Source: Polynucleobacter sp. UBA2650 (lineage in GTDB: Bacteria; Pseudomonadota; Gammaproteobacteria; Burkholderiales; Burkholderiaceae). From it: a stretch of 12,351 nt of DNA. The position numbers and the translations under genes are program-made. The notes below the pieces were generated by a model. That model did no database searches, was not told the DNA's origin, and saw only the letters and a list, made by a program, of their open reading frames with translations. The DNA lies in NCBI GenBank assembly GCA_002359975.1, contig DENG01000100.1, positions 19,039 through 31,389 on the forward strand. Reading direction: 5' to 3'. Positions 1 through 7,180 of the stretch are shown in pieces (the stretch's first letter is position 1; every line of letters begins with the position of its first letter).

Positions 1-297
1 TTATCGAAAATGGAGGCAGGTCCTGAGTTTCAGAAGAAATATAAGGAGCGCTTCAATATCGATGTCGATATCTATGCACCCTTTGCCTACGATGCTGTCT
101 ATGTCATTGTTGATGCTATGAAGCGCGCAAATTCTGTAGAAACTGCCAAAATTTTGGCGGCGATGCCACAAACTCAGATGAAGGGTTTGATCGGTAATAT
201 TGCCTTTGATGATAAGGGCGACCTAAAAGCAAGTGTCATTACGCTTTATGACTACAAGGATAAAAAGAAGTCAGTCCTTGAAATCATAAAGATGTAA
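1..297 (+). CDS. livK: Branched-chain amino acid ABC transporter substrate-binding protein, C-terminal end (partial)
   Basis: This is the last 98 codons of a periplasmic binding protein of the Leu/Ile/Val family (type 1 periplasmic binding fold). It would capture branched-chain or related amino acids and deliver them to the LivHM channel. The reading frame is open from base 1 (residues LSK precede the first internal Met at base 10), so the 5' end lies outside the window and the Met at 10 is not the start. Family-like segments are YAPFAYDAVYVIVDAMKRA (about residues 26-44 of the fragment) and the late GxIxFDDKGDLK stretch, which usually sits shortly before the C-terminus. The stop is TAA at 295-297. 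The gene lies immediately upstream of livHMGF, which supports the call. Ligand specificity cannot be read from this fragment. Confidence 0.88.
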   Translation, partial: LSKMEAGPEFQKKYKERFNIDVDIYAPFAYDAVYVIVDAMKRANSVETAKILAAMPQTQMKGLIGNIAFDDKGDLKASVITLYDYKDKKKSVLEIIKM

Positions 298-305
298 GAA
301 CGAAC

Positions 306-334
306 AAATAAGCACCGCACTGCGGTGCTTATTT
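306..334 (+). terminator. Perfect inverted repeat between livK and livH; intercistronic terminator or attenuator
   Basis: The arms at 306-319 (AAATAAGCACCGCA) and 321-334 (TGCGGTGCTTATTT) are perfect reverse complements around one base. The core GCACCGC/GCGGTGC is followed by TTATTTCTTT, a reasonable rho-independent terminator shape. Its A/T-rich outer arms also make it look bidirectional. It begins 9 bp after the livK stop and ends 18 bp before livH. In binding-protein transport operons such hairpins commonly give partial termination or protect the upstream mRNA, so the binding protein is made in excess over the membrane parts. That role is inferred here. Confidence 0.8.
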
Positions 335-352
335 CTTTGTAGACTAAGGTCT

Positions 353-1288
353 ATGGATATTCTGTTGCAACAAATTGTGAATGGCTTAGTGCTAGGGAGC
401 ATCTATGCCTTGATTGCTTTGGGCTACACCATGGTCTATGGGATTTTAGGAATTATTAATTTTGCCCATGGCGAGGTCTTAATGGTGGGCGCTATGGTGT
501 CCTTGACCCTGATCACTTTGATCATGCAGTTACCTCTAGGATTACCATCGTGGGCCATGCTATTGATTGTTTTATTAGGGGCAATGGCAGTCTGCGCGGC
601 ACTCAGCTTTCTGATTGAGCGTTTTGCATATCGACCCTTACGCAATGCTCCGCGTTTGGCGCCCCTCATTTCTGCGATTGGAGTATCGGTCCTATTACAA
701 ACTCTGGCCATGATGATTTGGTCACGCAATCCCTTGACTTACCCACAATTGTTGCCTTCAACCCCTATTGATTTATTTGGCTCCGGAGCAACAGTGACCG
801 CAAAAGAAATTGTGATTGTTTTAAGTTCTTTCATCGTGATGGGCTTACTCCTACTAATCGTTCATAAAACACGCTTGGGACGAGCAATGCGGGCAACCGC
901 AGAGCAACCCAATATTGCTGCCCTGATGGGCGTTAATCCGAATCGTGTTATCTCTATTACGTTTATGTTGGGTGGTTCACTCGCCGCCTTGGCAGGGGTC
1001 ATGATGGCAACGAACTATGGCAATGCTCACTTTGCCATGGGATTTATTCCGGGGCTTAAGGCGTTCACGGCGGCCGTTCTGGGGGGTATCGGTAATATTC
1101 AAGGGGCAATGCTTGGAGGTTTGTTGCTTGGCCTGATTGAGGCTTTGGGAGCTGGCTATATTGGCGATTGGACCGGCGGGGTCTTAGGATCAAATTACCA
1201 GGATATTTTTGCTTTCATGGTGCTTATTTTGGTGTTAGTGCTTCGTCCGCGAGGGCTCTTGGGCGAGAAGGTGTCCGACCGTGCTTAA
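353..1288 (+). CDS. livH: Branched-chain amino acid ABC transporter, permease LivH
   Basis: This is one of the two inner-membrane subunits that form the channel of the Liv ABC importer. It has 311 residues, close to the usual size of about 300. The N-terminus carries the family pattern GSIYALIALGYTMVYGILGIINFAHGEV (about 15-42). Several hydrophobic helices follow. A cytoplasmic coupling-type loop, GRAMRATAEQPNIAALMGV (about 176-194), contacts the ATPases. The C-terminus has a glycine-rich AVLGGIGNIQGAMLGG segment (241-256) and the common ending LVLRPRGLLGE. The start is ATG 353 with a short, closely spaced AAGG at 346-349. It follows the livK-livH hairpin, and its last 8 bp overlap livM, so translation is probably coupled. 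Homology to LivH is clear; the exact substrate is not. Confidence 0.95.
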   Translation: MDILLQQIVNGLVLGSIYALIALGYTMVYGILGIINFAHGEVLMVGAMVSLTLITLIMQLPLGLPSWAMLLIVLLGAMAVCAALSFLIERFAYRPLRNAPRLAPLISAIGVSVLLQTLAMMIWSRNPLTYPQLLPSTPIDLFGSGATVTAKEIVIVLSSFIVMGLLLLIVHKTRLGRAMRATAEQPNIAALMGVNPNRVISITFMLGGSLAALAGVMMATNYGNAHFAMGFIPGLKAFTAAVLGGIGNIQGAMLGGLLLGLIEALGAGYIGDWTGGVLGSNYQDIFAFMVLILVLVLRPRGLLGEKVSDRA

Positions 1289-2387
1289 GCACCTGTCACC
1301 ACCTTACTCTCTTCGAGATAAACGATTTTGGGTATTCAGTACCCTGACCTTATTGCTATTACCTTGGGTAGTAGGTGCTGCTGGCGGTAATTACTGGGTA
1401 CGCGTTCTTGATTTTGCTTTGTTATATGTAGTGCTGGCATTGGGCTTGAATGTGGTCATTGGCTTTGCTGGCTTATTGGATTTAGGTTACATCGCTTTTT
1501 ATGCCGTAGGTGCATACAGCTATGCCCTATTGGCCTCCCCGCATCTAACAACGCACTTTCCTGCAATTGCGAATGCCTTTCCAGCTGGGATGCACTTCCC
1601 ATTATGGGGGGCGCTGATTATTTCATTTGCGTTAGCAGCATTGTTTGGGATCTTATTAGGATTTCCGACCCTCAAATTACGCGGTGATTATTTGGCAATT
1701 GTCACCTTGGGGTTTGGAGAAATCATTCGTATCTTTCTAAATAATTTAGATCGACCAATCAACTTTACGAATGGGCCCAAAGGGATTGGGAACATTGATT
1801 CCATTCAACTATTTGGATTGAACTTATCCAAACCCCTTTCTTTATTTGGTTTACAGATTCCTTCCCTGTATTTGGTGTTCTACTTCTTCCTACTACTAGC
1901 CGTTCTGGTTGCATTAGTATGTTCGCGTTTAGAGCACTCACGAACTGGTCGTGCTTGGATCGCAATCCGTGAAGATGAGATTGCTGCTGAGGCGATGGGT
2001 ATTAATACTCGCAATATGAAACTACTGGCCTTCGCCATTGGTGCAAGTTTTGCAGGAGCAGCAGGAGTTTTGTTTGCAGCCTTTCAAGGTTTTGTCTCGC
2101 CAGAGTCATTCACTCTATGGGAGTCGATTGTGGTCTTGGCCATGGTGGTATTGGGGGGCATGGGACATATCCCTGGCGTCATTCTAGGCGCAATTTTATT
2201 GGCGATCTTTCCGGAGATATTACGAAGTATTGCAGCCCCAGTTCAACAATTTTTATTTGGCTCGGTCATTATGGACGTCGAGATTATTCGTCAATTGTTA
2301 TATGGCCTAGCTCTTATTTTGATCATGCTTTATCGCCCCAATGGGATTTGGCAAAAGTCAGAGCAATTAAAGCGGGTGCGGGCGTGA
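1281..2387 (+). CDS. livM: Branched-chain amino acid ABC transporter, permease LivM
   Basis: This is the second membrane subunit of the Liv importer, expected to pair with LivH. It has 368 residues, shorter than E. coli LivM (about 425) but normal for many proteobacterial versions. Recognisable blocks are LGLNVVIGFAGLLDLGYIAFYAVGAY (about 54-79), LKLRGDYLAIVTLGFGEIIRI (131-151) and the ATPase-coupling loop GRAWIAIREDEIAAEAMGIN (223-242). After these come LAMVVLGGMGHIPGVILGA and a terminal YRPNGIW. The start is GTG 1281, inside the end of livH. A purine run containing AGAAGG (1267-1272) lies at good spacing upstream, which supports this non-ATG start. The stop TGA (2385-2387) overlaps the GTG of livG by 4 nt. 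Confidence 0.94.
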   Translation: MLKHLSPPYSLRDKRFWVFSTLTLLLLPWVVGAAGGNYWVRVLDFALLYVVLALGLNVVIGFAGLLDLGYIAFYAVGAYSYALLASPHLTTHFPAIANAFPAGMHFPLWGALIISFALAALFGILLGFPTLKLRGDYLAIVTLGFGEIIRIFLNNLDRPINFTNGPKGIGNIDSIQLFGLNLSKPLSLFGLQIPSLYLVFYFFLLLAVLVALVCSRLEHSRTGRAWIAIREDEIAAEAMGINTRNMKLLAFAIGASFAGAAGVLFAAFQGFVSPESFTLWESIVVLAMVVLGGMGHIPGVILGAILLAIFPEILRSIAAPVQQFLFGSVIMDVEIIRQLLYGLALILIMLYRPNGIWQKSEQLKRVRA

Positions 2388-3151
2388 GTGTTCTTTTGCG
2401 TATATCAGATGTCTCTAAACGCTTTGGCGGAGTCCAGGCTTTAGATGATGTTGGAATACAAGTTCAGGATGGGACCATCGCTGGTTTGATTGGCCCAAAT
2501 GGAGCTGGAAAGACCACATTCTTTAATGTAATTACTGGCTTATATCCTGCCGATCGCGGATCTTTTGAGTTAAATGGTAAGCCGTATTCACCGCGTTCGG
2601 TATCTGAGGTTACCCAAGCCGGAATAGCCCGAACCTTTCAGAACATTCGTCTCTTTAAGGAAATGAGCGCGCTAGAAAATGTTATGGTGGGATGTCATTG
2701 TCGCTTTAATGTTGGTGTATGGGGGTCCATCTTGGCAACACGAACGAATCAAAAAGAAGAACAAGCGATTCGGGATAAATCCTATCAATTGTTAGCGTAT
2801 GTTGGATTGCAAGATTATGCACAGCATAAGGCTAAAAATTTATCATACGGTTATCAACGCCGCCTTGAGATTGCGAGAGCATTGGCAACTGAACCAATTC
2901 TGCTTGCGCTAGATGAGCCAGCAGCCGGTATGAATGCCAGTGAGAAACTGGAGCTTAAAGATCTGATTCTGAAGATTCGAGCTGATGGTAAAACGATCTT
3001 ATTGATTGAGCATGACGTTAATTTGGTGATGAACATTTGTGATCATTTAACTGTGCTGGATTATGGCAAGGTGATTGCTAATGGCCTGCCCAATGAGGTT
3101 CGAGCTCATCCTGAGGTGATCCGTGCGTACTTGGGGGGAGTGGTGGCATGA
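2384..3151 (+). CDS. livG: Branched-chain amino acid ABC transporter, ATP-binding protein LivG
   Basis: This is one of two ATPases that power the Liv importer from the cytoplasmic face. From GTG 2384 it is 255 residues, the normal LivG length. Walker A is GPNGAGKT (37-44), and the Q-loop lies in ARTFQNIRLF (82-91). The ABC signature is LSYGYQRRLEIARALA (153-168), Walker B runs into LALDEPAAGMN (174-184), and the H-loop His is in LLIEHDVNLV (207-216). The frame is open much further upstream, to 2117, but that stretch lies inside livM and is not ABC-like. The family N-terminus begins at about LLRISDVSKRFGG, so GTG 2384 is preferred; it sits in a GTGA overlap with the livM stop. The gene ends in an ATGA overlap with livF. 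Confidence 0.94.
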   Translation: MSVLLRISDVSKRFGGVQALDDVGIQVQDGTIAGLIGPNGAGKTTFFNVITGLYPADRGSFELNGKPYSPRSVSEVTQAGIARTFQNIRLFKEMSALENVMVGCHCRFNVGVWGSILATRTNQKEEQAIRDKSYQLLAYVGLQDYAQHKAKNLSYGYQRRLEIARALATEPILLALDEPAAGMNASEKLELKDLILKIRADGKTILLIEHDVNLVMNICDHLTVLDYGKVIANGLPNEVRAHPEVIRAYLGGVVA

Positions 3152-3894
3152 TGGGCTCTCACAGTGAGCACTTGTTAGCGGTGCGTGATCTTAAGCTGGC
3201 GTATGGCGGCATTGGTGCTGTTAAAGGAATTAATTTTTACGTCGATCGAGGCGAGCTGGTTACCTTGATTGGTGCCAATGGAGCTGGAAAAACCTCGACT
3301 CTGAAAGTAATCTCAGGATTGTTAAAGCCGAGTGCCGGCTCCATTCATTTCGATGGAGATTCTATTGGCGGTCGACCGGCTTATGAGTTGGCTCAGCTTG
3401 GAGTGGGCTTAGTACCAGAAGGACGCGGTGTTTTTGCTCGCATGACAATTCTGGAGAACTTGCAAATGGGCGCCTATATACGTCAGGGCAATCAAGACCT
3501 TACCATTGCTAATGATCTTGAGTCTGTTTTAAGTCTTTTTCCTCGTTTGCGAGAGCGCAAGGATCAATTAGCCGGAACCCTATCAGGCGGTGAGCAGCAG
3601 ATGTTGGCGATTGCGCGTGCCATGATGGCTAAACCGAAATTGCTATTACTGGATGAGCCCTCAATGGGTCTGGCGCCCTTAATGGTTGAGGCAATCTTTA
3701 GCGTGATCCAGAATCTTTCTAAAGAGGGCATGACCATTTTGCTAGTTGAGCAAAACGCACGTCTAGCCTTATCAATGGCCAATCGAGCCTACGTGATGGA
3801 AAGTGGTGAGATCACCATACAAGGCCCCGCCCAAGAGTTACTTCATGATGAGCGGGTACGTAAAGCTTATTTGGGCGAAGAATTACAACAGTAA
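3148..3894 (+). CDS. livF: Branched-chain amino acid ABC transporter, ATP-binding protein LivF
   Basis: This is the second ATPase of the Liv importer, expected to work with LivG. It has 248 residues, slightly longer than E. coli LivF (about 237), mostly through its N-terminus. Walker A is GANGAGKT (42-49). The LivF-type block GLVPEGRGVFARMTILENL is at about 87-105. The signature is LSGGEQQMLAIARAM (145-159), and Walker B leads into LLLLDEPSMGLAP (166-178). The switch region reads LLVEQNARLAL, with Gln where LivG has His; this is usual for LivF and not a defect. ATG 3148 overlaps the livG stop as ATGA. A second ATG at 3151 is possible. A GGGGGGAG run (3133-3140) is a good SD for either. This is the last gene of the operon. 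Confidence 0.94.
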   Translation: MMGSHSEHLLAVRDLKLAYGGIGAVKGINFYVDRGELVTLIGANGAGKTSTLKVISGLLKPSAGSIHFDGDSIGGRPAYELAQLGVGLVPEGRGVFARMTILENLQMGAYIRQGNQDLTIANDLESVLSLFPRLRERKDQLAGTLSGGEQQMLAIARAMMAKPKLLLLDEPSMGLAPLMVEAIFSVIQNLSKEGMTILLVEQNARLALSMANRAYVMESGEITIQGPAQELLHDERVRKAYLGEELQQ

Positions 3895-3897
3895 TCG

Positions 3898-3929
3898 AGT
3901 GGCGGTATTGGCGCTTAAACCACTTTTTT
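3898..3929 (+). terminator. Possible terminator after livF, overlapping the argD 3' end
   Basis: AGTGG (3898-3902) can pair with CCACT (3920-3924), and a run of six T follows (3924-3929). The loop is long (17 nt) and the stem only 5 bp, so termination would be weak. It lies in the gap between the convergent livF and aminotransferase genes and runs into the latter's last codons. A separate small inverted repeat, ATTAC/GTAAT (3882-3886 and 3891-3895), includes the livF stop and could serve the minus-strand transcript. Confidence 0.35.
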
Positions 3930-5114
3930 AAGAAGCATTCTTAAGATGGCGCACATTTGCCGAATTTCATCGTTTGAAACGGTGAGGGCAGGCATAAATC
4001 GCAACAGATCAGGGCGCGGGGAATTAATCAATAAGCCCTCGGGTTCAAGATCTCTAGCTAAATCAACTAACTTTCCACCGATATCCTTGCCCAGCATTAA
4101 GGCACGCAGTAGACCTTTACCGCGCTCACCTTGTAGACCAAATTCAGAGGAGAGTTTGAGTAATTCTGATTGGAGTAATTCGCCTTTGGTGATGACCGAT
4201 TGCAAAAAGCCAGGAGCCAATAGCTGATCGATTACGCTAATACCAACCGCAGTCATTAAGGCATTACCGTTATAAGTTCCACCTTGATCGCCTGGAACAA
4301 AACAGGCAACATCATCGGTGCACAGCAGTGCCGCCAAGGGAATTCCCCCACCAATTCCTTTACCTAAGGTCATGATGTCAGGTTCAATGCCGTAATGTTG
4401 ATACGCAAATAAGGTGCCGGTACGGCCAAAGCCCGCTTGAACCTCATCAACGATCAGCAGTAGATTATTCTCTTGTGTCAGTTGGCGAAGCTCGCGCATA
4501 AATGAATCATCGCAAGGGATGACCCCACCCTCACCCTGAACTGGCTCAAGCATGATCGCCACAGTCTTATCCGTGATGCATTTCTTCACTGACTCTATAT
4601 CGTTTAGGTTTGCTTTTGGAAAACCTGGAACTTGAGGCGCAAACATCGTATCCCAGCCAGGCTTACCCGAGGCGCTCATAGTTGCCAACGTGCGCCCATG
4701 GAAACTATGGTCAAAAGTAATAATTTCGTAGGCACCATTTTTATGGAGTTGCCCCCACTTTCTGGCGAGTTTGATTGCACCCTCATTAGCCTCGGCACCA
4801 CTGTTCGCGAAGAAAACTTTATCAAAGCAGCTATTTGCGGTTAAGAGATCCGATAAACGAATCATCGGCCCGTTGTAAAACGCAGGGCTTGGATTAATTA
4901 GTTTTTGGGCTTGTTGATGTAAGGCGTTCACGACCCCGGGATTGCAGTGCCCCAAACAATTGACCGCCCAACCTTGTAAGAAATCTAAATAGCGCTTGCC
5001 ATTTTGGTCGGTAAGCCACGAGCCACTCCCTTCCACCATGACGATGTCGGGACGTTTGGTGATGTACATCACCGAATGGGCGTCAACAGGATGATGGTCA
5101 GCTGGTTTGTTCAT
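3915..5114 (-). CDS. argD: Acetylornithine aminotransferase-type class III PLP transaminase
   Basis: This is a PLP-dependent class III aminotransferase. It most likely converts N-acetylglutamate semialdehyde and glutamate to N-acetylornithine and 2-oxoglutarate in arginine synthesis, and may also serve succinyldiaminopimelate. From ATG 5114 it has 399 residues, against about 406 in E. coli ArgD. The N-terminal [15 protein letters not shown] is at 42-56, and [17 protein letters not shown] (104-120) binds the cofactor phosphate. [14 protein letters not shown] is at 137-150 and [12 protein letters not shown] at 222-233, with the pyridine-contacting Asp223. [13 protein letters not shown] (250-262) carries the Schiff-base Lys252, and GGTYNGNAL is at 278-286. 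A TTG 15 nt upstream could extend it by five residues (MYDCN), but ATG 5114 fits the family N-terminus. No good SD precedes either start; a TATGAT hexamer ends 6 nt before the ATG. Substrates are inferred from family only. Confidence 0.87.
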   Translation of the reverse strand: MNKPADHHPVDAHSVMYITKRPDIVMVEGSGSWLTDQNGKRYLDFLQGWAVNCLGHCNPGVVNALHQQAQKLINPSPAFYNGPMIRLSDLLTANSCFDKVFFANSGAEANEGAIKLARKWGQLHKNGAYEIITFDHSFHGRTLATMSASGKPGWDTMFAPQVPGFPKANLNDIESVKKCITDKTVAIMLEPVQGEGGVIPCDDSFMRELRQLTQENNLLLIVDEVQAGFGRTGTLFAYQHYGIEPDIMTLGKGIGGGIPLAALLCTDDVACFVPGDQGGTYNGNALMTAVGISVIDQLLAPGFLQSVITKGELLQSELLKLSSEFGLQGERGKGLLRALMLGKDIGGKLVDLARDLEPEGLLINSPRPDLLRFMPALTVSNDEIRQMCAILRMLLKKVV

Positions 5115-5126
5115 ATTGCAATCATA
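5115..5126 (-). promoter_or_regulatory. Candidate -10 element placing the argD transcript start at its ATG
   Basis: On the minus strand TATGAT (5126-5121) matches the sigma-70 -10 consensus at five of six bases. It is followed by six bases and then ATG 5114, so the normal initiation distance puts +1 on the A of the start codon. The -35 region is poor: only ATGCCC/TGCCCC-like sequence lies at 18-19 bp. No SD is present. The call is therefore tentative. Confidence 0.4.
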
Positions 5127-5142
5127 CAAAAGATCGGTGGAA

Positions 5143-5160
5143 AAGGGGCATTCGCCCTAT
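5143..5160 (-). terminator. Small GC-rich hairpin between the reductase gene and argD
   Basis: On the minus strand AGGG-CGAATGC-CCCT (or GGGC-GAAT-GCCC) is followed by TTTT. The hairpin lies within the 56-bp gap after the reductase stop and before argD. The stem is only 4-5 bp, so at best it is a weak terminator. It overlaps the position where an argD -35 would be. Confidence 0.3.
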
Positions 5161-5170
5161 AAAACCTTAC

Positions 5171-6217
5171 TTAGGCGCTTATTAGATCGGCCTCACTAGT
5201 GAAGGAATCGGCAAAAAACTCCTCTTCGGGCAGACGGCACTCTTTGACAAAATCAGTGCGGGCTGCGGTAATTACAATCGGTGCCCCGCAAGCATAGACT
5301 TGATAAGGGCTTAGATCTGAGAAATCATGCATGACGGCACGGTGCACAAAGCCAGTGCGACCCTGCCATGCGTCTTCAGGAAGAGCCTCTGATATCACGG
5401 GGGTGTAATGAAAGCCCGGGATGGTGTGGGTAAATTCTTGGCAGAGAGAATCCATGTATAAATCCTTTGGGCGCCTACCACCCCAGTAAAAATGGATCTC
5501 CCGATCAATCTTCTTATTTTGGATGGATGTCAGCATCGCTTTAATGGGCGCAAATCCTGTGCCGGATGCTAAAAAGATAATTGGCTTTTTAGAGTCTTCA
5601 CGCAAGAAGAAGCTACCAAGAGGACCCTCAAAGCGCAAAATATCCTTTTCTTTAATTTGTTTGCCATCCGCTGTCTGTCCAAATAGGGGATCAGTAAATA
5701 AACCACCAGGCAGATGACGAATATGCAATTCGACTGGCCCCTCCTCATGGGGTGCGCTCGCAATCGAGTAAGCACGACGTTTATTGTCTTTGAGCAAAAA
5801 CTCTAAATATTGTCCCGCCAGAAACTGAAAGCGCTCGCTAGCAGGAAGTTGCAATTGCAAAATGGCAACATCATCGCTGGCAAACTTAATAGTGTTAATA
5901 CGACAGGGGACCTTACGAACGGGAATATCCCCTCCACCCTGAACTTCTCGAACTTCAATCAGCAGGTCAGTCTGAGGGTGGGCACAGCATAAAAGAGTGG
6001 CGCCCGCAGTTTCATCGGCAGGACTCAGAGCGCTCTGACTATGGTCCCCATGGGTAATTTTTCCTGTAAGGAGCCTTCCTTTACAAGAGCCGCAAGCTCC
6101 ATTTTTACAACCATAGGGAAGGTTGATGCTTTGGCGAAGAGCTGCCTCTAGAACGGTTTCATCGGCTTCCACCGAAAATGTTTTACCACTCGTTTTTAGC
6201 TCAACTTGGTAGGACAA
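5171..6217 (-). CDS. Ferredoxin-domain FAD/NAD(P)H reductase (CDP-6-deoxy-3,4-glucoseen reductase-like / oxygenase reductase family)
   Basis: This is a three-domain electron-transfer protein that passes electrons from NAD(P)H through FAD to a 2Fe-2S centre. Numbered from TTG 6217 (348 residues), an N-terminal plant-type ferredoxin domain has YGCKNGACGSCKG with Cys37, Cys42 and Cys45. The fourth ligand is Cys77 or 78 in LLCCAHP. The FAD motif RAYSIAS (148-154) follows, then the nucleotide-binding GTGFAP (219-224), YACGAP (308-313) and a C-terminal FFADSF. A GTG at 6223 would add two residues, but its AGGAG (6230-6226) is only 2 nt away. The same SD is 8 nt from TTG 6217, giving MSYQVEL, so TTG is preferred. 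No oxygenase or sugar-biosynthesis partner is nearby, so the electron acceptor is unknown. It is divergent from the next gene with about 27 bp between starts. Confidence 0.85.
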   Translation of the reverse strand: MSYQVELKTSGKTFSVEADETVLEAALRQSINLPYGCKNGACGSCKGRLLTGKITHGDHSQSALSPADETAGATLLCCAHPQTDLLIEVREVQGGGDIPVRKVPCRINTIKFASDDVAILQLQLPASERFQFLAGQYLEFLLKDNKRRAYSIASAPHEEGPVELHIRHLPGGLFTDPLFGQTADGKQIKEKDILRFEGPLGSFFLREDSKKPIIFLASGTGFAPIKAMLTSIQNKKIDREIHFYWGGRRPKDLYMDSLCQEFTHTIPGFHYTPVISEALPEDAWQGRTGFVHRAVMHDFSDLSPYQVYACGAPIVITAARTDFVKECRLPEEEFFADSFTSEADLISA

Positions 6218-6225
6218 TTCCACTT

Positions 6226-6230
6226 CTCCT
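6226..6230 (-). promoter_or_regulatory. Shine-Dalgarno that decides the reductase start
   Basis: AGGAG on the minus strand (6230-6226) lies 2 nt before GTG 6223 and 8 nt before TTG 6217. Only the second spacing suits 30S initiation, so it argues for the TTG. Confidence 0.6.
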
Positions 6231-6244
6231 AATAAAACATTACG

Positions 6245-7180
6245 ATGTTAGATATGACCTCTCTCTGTTCCGCATTTCGTCGTCCTAGAATCCTCATCAT
6301 TGGGTGCGGGGATATTGGGCAGCGCGTTGTTACGCAACTACTGTCAGGCCCGAATGCCCATCTAGGTAAAACGTATGCCAAACCAAAAATCTTTGCCCTC
6401 AGCTCAAGCCCAGAGCGTTTTGCAGAGCTGCGACAGCAGGGAATCACACCCATCGGGGGCGACCTTGATCATCCTGAGACTTTATGGCGAATTGCCCGCT
6501 TAGCATCGAATGTGATTCATTTGGCGCCACCTCAAAATGAAGGTGAACACGATTTACGTACTCGCAACCTAATTCAAATTTTATCTCAGGGGGCGGGATC
6601 TGTCAGACGCTTTGTCTACGTCAGCACTACAGGGGTGTATGGCAATCGTCATGGTGATTATGTGGATGAGAGCAGCCCTCCTTTGGCAACCAGCCAGCGT
6701 GCCAAGCGGCGTATGGATGCGGAATCTGTTTTGCGACATTGGGCAATTCATCAGGGTGTCAATCTAAGCATTTTGAGGGTGCCTGGGATTTATGGCCCCA
6801 ATCGCTTGCCGATTGAGCGATTAAATGCAAAAACACCCGCTCTTACATCTGAAGAGGATGCATATTCCAACCACATTCATGCAGATGATTTAGCAAGACT
6901 CATCCTTGGAGCTCTCTTTATTGGAAAACCTCAGCGGATTGTAAATGCGTGTGACGGTAGCGAGCAAAAGATGGGAGACTATTTTGATGCAGTAGCTATG
7001 GCACTGAATTTGCCGAAACCACAACGCTTATCTCGAGAAGAGGTCAGGACTGCAGTAAGTCCTATGCTTTGGTCCTTTATGTCTGAATCACGGCGCGTTC
7101 GTAATGCACGACTGCCCGAGTTAAAACGTAAATTACTCTACCCGACAGTGGCTGACTACCTAAAGACTCTTAAAAGATAG
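6245..7180 (+). CDS. Atypical short-chain dehydrogenase / NAD-dependent epimerase-like protein (YeeZ-like)
   Basis: This is a 311-residue Rossmann-fold protein of the extended SDR/epimerase superfamily. The dinucleotide site is ILIIGCGDIGQRV (16-28, with Gly20, Gly22 and Gly25). A strand-4 type segment, VIHLAPP, is at 90-96. FVYVSTTGVYGNRHGDYVDE (123-142) matches the Ser/Thr-containing strand 5 region. LRVPGIYGPNRLPIERL (177-193) and SNHIHADDLARLI (208-220) are typical of epimerase-like members. The usual catalytic YxxxK is absent: where it should be, the sequence reads TSQRAKRRMDAE. This is typical of atypical SDRs such as YeeZ, and the substrate is unknown. The start may be ATG 6245 or ATG 6254; neither has an SD. 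Its promoter must overlap the divergent reductase gene. Confidence 0.82.
   Translation: MLDMTSLCSAFRRPRILIIGCGDIGQRVVTQLLSGPNAHLGKTYAKPKIFALSSSPERFAELRQQGITPIGGDLDHPETLWRIARLASNVIHLAPPQNEGEHDLRTRNLIQILSQGAGSVRRFVYVSTTGVYGNRHGDYVDESSPPLATSQRAKRRMDAESVLRHWAIHQGVNLSILRVPGIYGPNRLPIERLNAKTPALTSEEDAYSNHIHADDLARLILGALFIGKPQRIVNACDGSEQKMGDYFDAVAMALNLPKPQRLSREEVRTAVSPMLWSFMSESRRVRNARLPELKRKLLYPTVADYLKTLKR

Noticed and set aside
303..313. Livestock of weak tRNA- or riboswitch-like pairing around the livK-livH gap
   Set aside because: Only one hairpin is present and the gap is 55 bp, too short for a riboswitch.
436..729. Minus-strand open frame inside livH
   Set aside because: Antisense to a clearly conserved membrane protein, with no recognisable domain or SD; a shadow of livH codon use.
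2117..2383. In-frame extension of livG upstream to an ATG at 2117, giving a 344-residue protein
   Set aside because: The extra 89 residues overlap livM in another frame, resemble no ABC domain, and the normal LivG N-terminus starts at GTG 2384 in a GTGA overlap.
3915..5114. Aminotransferase as a branched-chain or omega-amino acid enzyme because it adjoins the Liv operon
   Set aside because: It is convergent with the operon and not co-transcribed, and its motifs and length fit ArgD-type enzymes better. Alternative specificity is not excluded.
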